A stretch of DNA of 5,746 bases from Clostridia bacterium. GTDB lineage: Bacteria > Bacillota > Clostridia > SK-Y3 > JACMMQ01. The stretch covers positions 1 through 5,746 of the forward strand of contig JACMMQ010000027.1 of the NCBI GenBank assembly GCA_014378955.1, written 5' to 3'. A model generated the notes under the pieces. It was not told the origin of the DNA and did no database searches. It saw nothing but the letters and a program-made list of their open reading frames with translations. Positions within the stretch are counted from its first letter, which is position 1. Each line of letters starts with the position of its first letter. Shown here piece by piece: positions 1 through 5,746 of the stretch. The position numbers and the translations under genes were made by a program.

Positions 1-343
1 TCCTATCCTTTACAATAATTGGTGCAACATCCAATACTACCTCTTGCTGATTAACTATGGCTTTTACATTGCCAATTTGTAGTGCAATAATTTTGTCCTG
101 TTTAATAAAAAACACTGTTTTTGTTTCTGCATCCCAATTGATTGTTGCACCCATTGCTTCGCCAATTGCACGAAATGGCACCAAAATGTTTTTTTGTTGT
201 ATAATGGGTTGAACATCCATTTTTAGGGGTTTCAAATCAAATAAAATTCCTATGCTTGGTTCTGCCGCAAAGCCTGTGACGGACAATGCGATGAGCAGGG
301 TTGCGAAAAGCACCGCCCATTTGCATGTTTTTCTTTTGTTCAT
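1..343 (-). CDS. Exported copper amine oxidase N-terminal ('stalk') domain protein, partial (N-terminus only)
   Basis: The reading frame opens at ATG 343 and is still open at the left edge, giving 114 visible codons. Residues 1-27 form a signal peptide: MNKRK, a hydrophobic stretch (WAVLFATLLIALSVTGF), then an AA likely to be cut by signal peptidase I. No lipobox cysteine is seen. From about residue 40 it matches the copper-amine-oxidase-N-terminal-like domain (Pfam Cu_amine_oxidN1 type): a 'NILVPFRAIGEAMGATINWD' block, then 'TKTVFFIKQDKIIALQIGN', then 'VVLDVAPIIVKDR', which in this family leads into a second 'TLVPLR' block just beyond the window. These domains are common in exported Clostridia and Bacillales proteins, usually as repeats beside a catalytic or wall-binding domain. 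They do not imply amine oxidase activity. The function is unknown because the C-terminal part is missing. The start is firmly set by an AAGGAGGT site 7 bases upstream. Confidence 0.88.
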   Translation of the reverse strand, partial: MNKRKTCKWAVLFATLLIALSVTGFAAEPSIGILFDLKPLKMDVQPIIQQKNILVPFRAIGEAMGATINWDAETKTVFFIKQDKIIALQIGNVKAIVNQQEVVLDVAPIIVKDR

Positions 344-350
344 TAAAATA

Positions 351-358
351 ACCTCCTT
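351..358 (-). promoter_or_regulatory. Consensus Shine-Dalgarno site of the stalk-domain gene
   Basis: The minus strand reads AAGGAGGT, a full match to the 16S rRNA anti-Shine-Dalgarno region, 7 bases before ATG 343. It fixes the start of the exported stalk-domain protein and predicts efficient initiation. It is the strongest ribosome binding site in the window. Confidence 0.9.
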
Positions 359-393
359 GTTTTTGAAATGTGTTGCATACAGAGTGTTTGTGC

Positions 394-431
394 TACCGTA
401 GGGTTTAGATAATCCTCGCCCACCCTCGGCA
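394..431 (-). promoter_or_regulatory. Possible structured 5' leader (bulged hairpin) of the stalk-domain gene
   Basis: On the minus strand, TGCCGAGGGT (431-422) can pair with ACCCTACGGTA (404-394). This gives ten pairs, one of them G-U, with a single bulged A at 399 and a 17-base loop. A smaller hairpin is possible just after it (GCACA with TGTATGC). The stem begins about where a transcript from the predicted promoter would start and ends about 35 bases before the Shine-Dalgarno site. No U-tract follows, so it is not an intrinsic terminator. I could not match it to a known riboswitch class. It may stabilise the mRNA, bind a ligand or protein, or be chance. The pairing is seen directly; any function is inferred. 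Confidence 0.35.
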
Positions 432-435
432 TGAC

Positions 436-463
436 ATTGTATGTATATATGTCTATTGTACAA
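436..463 (-). promoter_or_regulatory. Possible sigma-A-type promoter for the stalk-domain gene
   Basis: The minus strand has TACAAT (441-436, five of six matches to the -10 consensus) and TTGTAC (463-458, matching only the TTG of the -35 consensus), 16 bases apart. The predicted start near 430 gives a leader of about 87 bases. The -35 hexamer lies inside the perfect 10-base palindrome ATTGTACAAT (455-464), a plausible place for repressor binding. The weak -35 keeps confidence low. Confidence 0.4.
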
Positions 464-560
464 TTTTTCTAAGCATTCGGCAATCGTTTTTTACAATATA
501 TTGCTAGCAAATTTCTACCATATTGACGGCAGAACAATATGTACAACAAATTATTTCAAG

Positions 561-2624
561 CTATACATCCTGTTCCAATGCGTCTATAAACGCTTGTGCT
601 AAATTTGGGTCGAATTGTGTGCCTGCGCATTTTTTCACTTCTTCTAGCGCTTCTTGATAGGACGCTGCTTTTTTGAAAGGTCTGTTGTTGGTAATGGCAT
701 CAAAACAATCAATGATGGCTAACAGCCGTGACATTCTAGGGATTGCTTCCCCTTTTAACCCCTGCGGATAACCCTTGCCATCCCACCGTTCGTGATGCGT
801 GAGAATAAGCTCTGCCACATAGGACAGCTCATAGGTCGCACGTGCAATGCGATAGCCTATTTCGGGATGCTTCTTCATTTCGTACCATTCTTCCTTGTTG
901 AGTGCGCTTGGCTTATTTAAAATACTGTCTGGTATGCCAATCTTTCCGATATCGTGTAGCACTGTCAATAACTGCATTTCTTCCATTTCATGTGGCGTTA
1001 ATGCCAGCTTTTTCTCAAGCTTGTACACCAGCTTCATCATTCGCTCTGCATGCTCTGCGGTTTCACAGCTTCGTTCTGATAACGACTTCTGCAAGGAATT
1101 GAGCAGCTTGCCACGCATGGTTTTTCCCTCTAACAGCTTGAGCGAATACATACGATCTTCCGCATCCTTCAAAACTGCCCTCAATGAAGTGGTTTCATCG
1201 TATTGCGTTGCACAGCCTAGCGCAATGCTCATTTCGATTGGCTCAAAATTCTCTGCGACACAGCTTTTACGAATGTTTTGGCATATTGCCATTGCTTGTT
1301 GGTTGGTTGTATTTTGCAATATGATAGCGAATTCATCGCCACCCCATCTCGTAACAATATGACCCTCGGTGCAACAGTTGCATAAAATAACCGCCATTCG
1401 CTTCAATAGCTCGTCCCCTGCGGCGTGACCGTATACGTCATTTAATAGCTTTAAGCCATTGACATCGCCAATAATCATCGAAATCGGCAAATAGGAAGTA
1501 TCCGCTTCAAGCCGCTGCATTTGTAGCTCGAAATACGCACGGTTGTAAAGTCCCGTCAACGCATCATGAAAGCTCAAATGCCTAATTTCATCCAAGTGAT
1601 GCTTCTTTTCTGTGACATCTCTAAAAACCATGACCACGCCATAGGTGACACCCTCTTGGTCTCTAATCGGTGCGGCACTGTCTGCAACATGTCGTTTTGT
1701 ACCATCCTTGGACGCTAAAATCGCATGGTTGCTCAACTCACATATGCTATCTGTTTCAAGTGCCTCTTGCACTGGATTTTTAATGGCAATGCTGGGATTT
1801 TCATGCGATACTTGAAAAACCTCTAAAAATGGTTTGCCGATGGCGTCCGCTTGCTTCCAACCAGTCATATCCTCTGCAATCACATTCATCATTTGCACGG
1901 TTTGGCTTGTGTCCGTTACAATAACGCCATCCCCTATGGCATGCAAGGTAACATGTAGGTTTTGCTTTTCGTCAAATAAAGTGCGCTCAAATCTCGATAT
2001 TCTTTGCGTGGTTAAGATAGCACGGAAAACAATCAAGGCAATGGCAACAATACTAAAGCATAACAATAAAAAGATGCTGCTTCTAATTTCTTTCTTCATC
2101 TTTTCATAATATGCATCTATTTTTTTGCTAATCAGGTCAATTAAATACTGTTGGTTATCCTGTATGTTTTTTACCTGTTGTGCGCCAATCGTCCGTGTGA
2201 CCTCTGCCGCTTTGTCACTAACGCCATCTCGTGCATATTGAATGACCGAAGCACGGATGTCCCCCCAATATATGTAGGCGTCTAAAATAACCTGTACCAC
2301 TTTCGCATCCCCAGGGTAATTTATTTGTATGTATTGCATGTTTGCTAAATATTGGTCACTGTTTCTCTTTACGTCCTCTAGCGCATTATTCAATTGATAT
2401 TCAGATCGTGACAGTGCCACGTCCTTCATTGCCCTATGTACTGCGATAAGATTTGCATTAGCTTCTAATATAATAGCCTTTTCTTCCAATCTATAATGTG
2501 TGTCTGTATATCTATAATAACTGGTTACCAAAGCATAAATCCCCAAAGCCGATATAGCAATGACGATGCACACCAATAGTGCAAAGGAAATTGCTAAATA
2601 TTTTTTGTTTTTCAATATATGCAT
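561..2624 (-). CDS. Membrane-bound PAS-GGDEF-HD-GYP c-di-GMP turnover protein
   Basis: This complete 687-residue protein has, in order: TM helix 1 (about 9-35); a mostly helical extracytoplasmic region (about 36-180) resembling the four-helix-bundle sensor of chemoreceptors; TM helix 2 (about 183-204); a PAS domain (about 220-338, ending FRDVTEKK); a GGDEF domain (about 345-500); and an HD-GYP domain (about 505-687). The diguanylate cyclase site looks intact: RWGGDEF with GGDEF at 428-432 and the metal-binding D387 in GDVNG. The inhibitory RxxD I-site is absent; TEGH (419-422) is in its place. HD-GYP motifs are also intact: H525, HDIGK (557-561), HPEIG (586-590), HHERWDGKGYP (610-620) and D639. 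No HAMP domain is visible. The family makes c-di-GMP from two GTP (GGDEF) and hydrolyses it (HD-GYP); which activity dominates cannot be read from sequence. The ATG at 2624 has GGAGGG 11 bases upstream, a long spacing. The stop is TAG. Confidence 0.93.
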   Translation of the reverse strand: MHILKNKKYLAISFALLVCIVIAISALGIYALVTSYYRYTDTHYRLEEKAIILEANANLIAVHRAMKDVALSRSEYQLNNALEDVKRNSDQYLANMQYIQINYPGDAKVVQVILDAYIYWGDIRASVIQYARDGVSDKAAEVTRTIGAQQVKNIQDNQQYLIDLISKKIDAYYEKMKKEIRSSIFLLLCFSIVAIALIVFRAILTTQRISRFERTLFDEKQNLHVTLHAIGDGVIVTDTSQTVQMMNVIAEDMTGWKQADAIGKPFLEVFQVSHENPSIAIKNPVQEALETDSICELSNHAILASKDGTKRHVADSAAPIRDQEGVTYGVVMVFRDVTEKKHHLDEIRHLSFHDALTGLYNRAYFELQMQRLEADTSYLPISMIIGDVNGLKLLNDVYGHAAGDELLKRMAVILCNCCTEGHIVTRWGGDEFAIILQNTTNQQAMAICQNIRKSCVAENFEPIEMSIALGCATQYDETTSLRAVLKDAEDRMYSLKLLEGKTMRGKLLNSLQKSLSERSCETAEHAERMMKLVYKLEKKLALTPHEMEEMQLLTVLHDIGKIGIPDSILNKPSALNKEEWYEMKKHPEIGYRIARATYELSYVAELILTHHERWDGKGYPQGLKGEAIPRMSRLLAIIDCFDAITNNRPFKKAASYQEALEEVKKCAGTQFDPNLAQAFIDALEQDV

Positions 2625-2683
2625 AGTTTGATTTTCCCTCCACTACATTGTATATTTCACGATGTGTACGAACGCTTTATCCT

Positions 2684-2712
2684 ATTATAGCACATTTTGT
2701 CGAAATGTTGAA
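2684..2712 (-). promoter_or_regulatory. Extended -10 sigma-A promoter of the PAS-GGDEF-HD-GYP gene
   Basis: The minus strand has a consensus TATAAT (2689-2684) directly preceded by TGC, the extended -10 TGn motif. A weak -35 TTCAAC (2712-2707) lies 17 bases upstream. The predicted start near 2677 gives a leader of about 50 bases. The promoter lies downstream of the prsA terminator, so this gene is probably its own transcription unit. Confidence 0.7.
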
Positions 2713-2815
2713 TAAAACAGTACATGTATTTGTTTCCAAAATTTGTACATTTTAGGTATACTCTTTATTTTATATAAAACGGTGCGAAAAAGCAACTATT
2801 ATTTTGCGTGAATAC

Positions 2816-2857
2816 AAAAAACTCGTACCCAAAATACTACAATTGGGTACGAGTTTT
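2816..2857 (-). terminator. Strong intrinsic terminator of the prsA (and mfd) transcript
   Basis: A perfect 15-base inverted repeat (arms 2818-2832 and 2843-2857) encloses a 10-base loop. Reading on the minus strand, the stem contains ACTCGTACCCAA paired with TTGGGTACGAGT and runs into six T residues (complement of 2816-2821). It starts 12 bases after the prsA stop codon, so it closes that transcript. On the plus strand the hairpin ends only in TTTT then AA, and no plus-strand gene needs it. Confidence 0.92.
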
Positions 2858-2869
2858 AATTTCAATCAA

Positions 2870-3901
2870 CTATTCTTTGATATTCGCCATAACGTCCTTG
2901 TTTACATCTACGTTGCCAGCTTCTACTTTCCATTGCTCAATGACTTTTGTATATTTTTCTTGTGTCAAATCTTGCTTGGCTTTGTCGGCACTTTGCTCGA
3001 ATGTGCCAGCACCTGTTCTTGCGATGGTTTTAATGATGTGATAGCCAAACGATGTTTTGACAAGGTCGCTGACCTCGCCATTTTTGAGGGCAAATGCAGC
3101 TTTTTCAAATTCCGGTAGCATTTCGCCTGGACCAAATTCATACCCATCCGGTTTTTCTTGCAGTCCTGGGTCTTGGGAATTTTCTTTCATAAGCTTATCA
3201 AAATCTTCGCCTGCTTTAATTTGTTTCAAAATGTCTTCAGCCTTTTGCTTTGCTGCAGCCACTTGCGCTTCAGGCAATGGCTGTTTGTTATCATCAATTG
3301 TCGCAATCAAAATATGCTTAGCGGTTACCTTTTGCGCACTAGCATCATATTTTGCTTTGTTTGCTTCATAATACGCTTTCACATCGGTATCGGTGATGCC
3401 AAAATTATTGGTTTCCGTCACTTGGTTTGTAAATAATTTATCACCAATCAAGCTGTTTCTAAGCATTTCTGTCAAGCTTGCATCTGTGAAGCCTGCTTTT
3501 TCAAGCTCCTCTTGATACTTTTCACGACTGCCTGTTTGGTTTAAGATGTTTGCCTTTTGCTCGCCAACCTTTTTCTCGTCCTCAGCTGTGAGCTCTACCT
3601 TCTTTTCCTTTGCTTTTGCAATTTGAACCTTTTCCTTCACTACCTCTTCTAATGCTTTATCCTTAGCCCTGTCAATCATTTTCTTACCATCTGGGCCTGT
3701 AGTCTCCCAAAAGTTCTTGTCGTTGTTCTTGTTAAGTTCCTTTTCCATCTGTGATTTAGTTTGCTTTAAGTATCTGCTAAATTCCTGCGTGGTAACCTTC
3801 TCATTATTCACAGTGGCTACAACGTCTGTCTTTGGTGTACATCCTGCAAATAATGATATAAACATTGCAAAACACAGACAAATAATCATATTTTTTTTCA
3901 T
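2870..3901 (-). CDS. prsA: PrsA-like lipoprotein foldase (parvulin peptidyl-prolyl isomerase)
   Basis: The protein has 343 residues and a lipoprotein signal peptide: MKKN, a hydrophobic core (MIICLCFAMFISL), then a lipobox FAGC with C21 as the likely lipidated residue (F at -3 is less usual than L but tolerated). It should be anchored on the outer face of the membrane. Residues about 25-180 form a charged helical SurA/PrsA-like chaperone region. Residues about 190-295 are the parvulin (PpiC rotamase) domain: KHILIA with H196, YEFGPGEM (254-261), LPEFEKAAFAL and FGYHIIK with H288, the usual active-site positions. A helical C-terminal tail follows. The family speeds proline isomerisation and folding of secreted proteins. 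It is somewhat longer than the roughly 290 residues of Bacillus subtilis PrsA. ATG 3901 has GAGGAG (3915-3910) 8 bases upstream. It lies 54 bases after mfd, a pairing known in Clostridia, and ends in a strong terminator. Exact orthology to PrsA rather than another PpiC lipoprotein is inferred. Confidence 0.92.
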   Translation of the reverse strand: MKKNMIICLCFAMFISLFAGCTPKTDVVATVNNEKVTTQEFSRYLKQTKSQMEKELNKNNDKNFWETTGPDGKKMIDRAKDKALEEVVKEKVQIAKAKEKKVELTAEDEKKVGEQKANILNQTGSREKYQEELEKAGFTDASLTEMLRNSLIGDKLFTNQVTETNNFGITDTDVKAYYEANKAKYDASAQKVTAKHILIATIDDNKQPLPEAQVAAAKQKAEDILKQIKAGEDFDKLMKENSQDPGLQEKPDGYEFGPGEMLPEFEKAAFALKNGEVSDLVKTSFGYHIIKTIARTGAGTFEQSADKAKQDLTQEKYTKVIEQWKVEAGNVDVNKDVMANIKE

Positions 3902-3941
3902 CTATAACACTCCTCGTCTATCTTAAATTTCGTACATTCTC

Positions 3942-3970
3942 ATTATAACGGAATTTTAAACAAACCGCAA
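3942..3970 (-). promoter_or_regulatory. Likely sigma-A promoter of prsA, overlapping the 3' end of mfd
   Basis: The minus strand has TATAAT (3947-3942), a full -10 match, and TTGCGG (3970-3965) with the TTG core of the -35 box, at the ideal 17-base spacing. The -35 box lies within the last sense codons of mfd (Leu-Arg), and the mfd stop codon falls in the spacer. The predicted start near 3935 gives a leader of about 34 bases ending in the GAGGAG site of prsA. This would let prsA be expressed apart from mfd, in addition to read-through. Confidence 0.65.
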
Positions 3971-5746
3971 TTCTTTCAGCGTCTGTAACAAAATCTTAAT
4001 ATTATAGAGGATGTTTTCATCGTGCTGTTTGGAGAATTTCCATGATATATGTGGTTTATCCCCAGCGTTGAACAAAATCCGCCACTTGTTTTGATGCACC
4101 AGCTCGAAAATGGCTTGCATGGGCAGGGTATTTTTATCGTGAAAATAAAAGGTAATGTGCCCCTCACGTTTTTGCATGGCGGAAATGCCCAATTGGTGCG
4201 CAATGCTTTTGACATACGCTACCTCAAGTAGGCTGTTTACGACCACTGGCAAATCGCCAAAGCGGTCTATAAGCTCTCCCTGCACCTCGATGACGTCCTG
4301 CTCGTCTGTGATTTCACCAATCTTTTTGTACATTTCAATACGTTGCCCTTGATGCGGTACATAATTTTTAGGCAAGAAGGCATTCACGCCCAAATCAATC
4401 GTGGTTTCAAATGGCTCTTCTACCTTTTCACCTTTCAAGGTCTGAACCGTTTCTAAAAGAAGCTTACAGTACATGTCATACCCGACCGACTCCATATGCC
4501 CATGCTGTTCAGGCCCTAGCAGGTTACCTGCACCACGAATTTCAAGGTCACGCATCGCAATTTTAAAGCCCGAACCAAATTCCGTAAAGTCCTTGATTGC
4601 TTGCAACCGTTTTTGTGCAACCTCTTGTAGCACCTTGTTTTTGCGGTAGGTAATGTACGCATACGCACGCCTTGCAGAGCGCCCCACTCGTCCTCGCAAT
4701 TGGTAAAGCTGAGATAAGCCCAAACGGTCGGCATCCTCCACAATCATGGTGTTAATATTCGGAATATCTAAGCCACTTTCAATAATCGTTGTACACACCA
4801 GCACGTCAATTTCACCAGCGGATGCCTTCATCATCACTTCCTCAAGCGCATCCTCACCCATTTGCCCGTGCGCTACGCCCACGACCGCCTCAGGCACCAT
4901 TTGCTCTATTTCTCGTGCAACATTTTCAATGCCCTGCACACGGTTGTACAAATAATACACCTGCCCATCCCGTGCAAGCTCCTTCACAATTGCATCACGA
5001 ATGACATCTTTTCTGTATTCCAGCACGTACGTTTCAACAGGGTGGCGATTGTGTGGGGGTTCCTCTAGCACGCTCATGTCCCGAATGCCCACCATAGACA
5101 TGTGCAAGGTGCGCGGAATGGGGGTAGCGGTGAGTGTCAAAATGTCCACGTTGTGCTTGATATCTTTAATCTTTTCTTTATGTGTGACACCAAAGCGCTG
5201 CTCCTCGTCAATGACCAAAAGCCCTAAGTCCTTAAACCTTATGTCCTTAGACAGCAACCGATGCGTGCCGATTAAAATGTCTACCTTCCCGCTTCCAACT
5301 GCCTTGATGGTGCTTTTTTGCTGGAGGGGTGATCGAAAACGGTTTAGTAAATCCACCTTGACGGCGAAATTTTGCATACGCTGTACAAAGCTGTTATAAA
5401 TTTGCTGCGCCAAAATGGTGGTAGGCACCAAATACGCCACCTGCTTGCCATCCATCACCGCCTTGAATGCGGCACGAATGGCAACCTCGGTTTTGCCGTA
5501 CCCAACATCCCCACACAACAGGCGATCCATCGGACGTGTGATTTCCATGTCCGCCTTGACCTCCTCAATGCTTCGGAGTTGGTCGTCTGTTTCTTCATAT
5601 ATAAAGGTGTCCTCAAATTCTCTTTGCCACGGCGTGTCCTGTGCAAATGCAAACCCTTCTGACGCTTGCCTTTTGGCGTACAGCTTGATAAGCTCCTCTG
5701 CCAATACTGCGACAGAAGCCTTGACCCTTGTTTTCGCCTTTGTCCA
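3956..5746 (-). CDS. mfd: Transcription-repair coupling factor Mfd, partial (C-terminal half)
   Basis: The frame is open at the right edge and ends with TAA at 3958-3956, giving 596 visible codons of a protein usually about 1150 residues long. Mfd removes RNA polymerase stalled at DNA lesions and recruits UvrA for nucleotide excision repair. Visible residues about 1-45 are the linker helix leading into the motor (LIKLYAKRQASEGFAF). The RecG-like translocase follows: Walker A GDVGYGKTE from 79, GTHRLL (motif Ia/Ib region), DEEQ at 180-183 (motif II), TATPIPRTL (motif III), YYLYNRVQGIE (motif IV), and TTIIESGLDIPN then QLYQLRGRVGR (motifs V and VI). The TRG-type segment is FGSGFKIAMRDLEIRGAGNLLG (split here as FGSGFKIAMRDL, then EIRGAGNLLG). 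Residues about 450-560 form the C-terminal autoregulatory TRCF domain. No frameshift or missing motif is seen. The damage-recognition, UvrA-binding and polymerase-binding domains lie beyond the window. A TTG at 5704 is internal, not the start. No terminator separates it from prsA. Confidence 0.97.
   Translation of the reverse strand, partial: WTKAKTRVKASVAVLAEELIKLYAKRQASEGFAFAQDTPWQREFEDTFIYEETDDQLRSIEEVKADMEITRPMDRLLCGDVGYGKTEVAIRAAFKAVMDGKQVAYLVPTTILAQQIYNSFVQRMQNFAVKVDLLNRFRSPLQQKSTIKAVGSGKVDILIGTHRLLSKDIRFKDLGLLVIDEEQRFGVTHKEKIKDIKHNVDILTLTATPIPRTLHMSMVGIRDMSVLEEPPHNRHPVETYVLEYRKDVIRDAIVKELARDGQVYYLYNRVQGIENVAREIEQMVPEAVVGVAHGQMGEDALEEVMMKASAGEIDVLVCTTIIESGLDIPNINTMIVEDADRLGLSQLYQLRGRVGRSARRAYAYITYRKNKVLQEVAQKRLQAIKDFTEFGSGFKIAMRDLEIRGAGNLLGPEQHGHMESVGYDMYCKLLLETVQTLKGEKVEEPFETTIDLGVNAFLPKNYVPHQGQRIEMYKKIGEITDEQDVIEVQGELIDRFGDLPVVVNSLLEVAYVKSIAHQLGISAMQKREGHITFYFHDKNTLPMQAIFELVHQNKWRILFNAGDKPHISWKFSKQHDENILYNIKILLQTLKELRFV

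Noticed and set aside
344..431. Possible c-di-GMP (GEMM-I) riboswitch in the stalk-domain leader
   Set aside because: Short pieces such as CTAAACC and CGGTAGC recall the 3' half of GEMM-I, but the hallmark GCACAGGGCAAACC and GGGACGCAAAGCC blocks are absent and the leader is too short for both stems.
895..1362. 155-codon plus-strand open frame inside the c-di-GMP enzyme gene
   Set aside because: It lies antisense to the conserved GGDEF and HD-GYP coding sequence, and I recognise no domain in its translation. It is a shadow frame.
2818..2857. Hairpin as an attachment site or mobile-element end
   Set aside because: The perfect stem, the T-tract on the minus strand and the position 12 bases after the prsA stop explain it fully as an intrinsic terminator; no transposase or flanking duplication is seen.
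2804..3118. Plus-strand open frame starting before the terminator and running over prsA
   Set aside because: It begins at the terminator hairpin, lies antisense to the parvulin domain and has no recognisable family; the minus-strand gene has clear domains and a good ribosome binding site.
5001..5399. 132-codon plus-strand open frame inside mfd
   Set aside because: It is antisense to the conserved helicase motifs and its translation is cysteine/serine-rich without recognisable domains, as expected for a shadow of the real gene.
5702..5704. TTG as the start codon of mfd
   Set aside because: The frame is open upstream to the window edge, and the upstream residues (WTKAKTRVKASVAV) continue the normal Mfd linker region, so the TTG is an internal leucine codon.

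Overview
The window reads as a chromosomal segment from a low-to-moderate GC Firmicute, most likely a Clostridia member. The reasons are strong AAGGAGG-type ribosome binding sites, sigma-A-like promoters, an Mfd-PrsA gene pair, a secreted copper-amine-oxidase-N-terminal ('stalk') domain protein and a two-TM PAS-GGDEF-HD-GYP protein. No species-level call can be made from the sequence alone. All four genes lie on the minus strand, so transcription runs from high to low coordinates.

Layout in transcription order: (1) 5746-3956, the C-terminal 596 codons of mfd, the transcription-repair coupling factor, whose N-terminal half lies outside the window. (2) 3901-2870, a PrsA-type lipoprotein peptidyl-prolyl isomerase. 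It is 54 bases after mfd, with no terminator between and its own likely promoter overlapping the 3' end of mfd. A strong intrinsic terminator follows at 2857-2816. (3) 2624-561, a membrane-anchored c-di-GMP enzyme carrying both a GGDEF synthase domain and an HD-GYP phosphodiesterase domain, behind an extended -10 promoter. (4) 343-1, the N-terminal 114 codons of an exported stalk-domain protein, running off the left edge. It is preceded by an AAGGAGGT Shine-Dalgarno site, a leader able to form a bulged hairpin, and a possible promoter.

Functionally, mfd and prsA are housekeeping genes (DNA repair at stalled RNA polymerase; folding of exported proteins outside the membrane). The two genes after the terminator are more accessory: a surface-sensing c-di-GMP turnover protein and a secreted protein of unknown role. 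No intrinsic terminator is seen between these last two, so partial co-transcription is possible. I see no tRNA, rRNA, CRISPR array, insertion sequence or plus-strand gene. I do not see convincing evidence of a new multi-gene system here; the least explained element is the structured leader before the stalk-domain gene.
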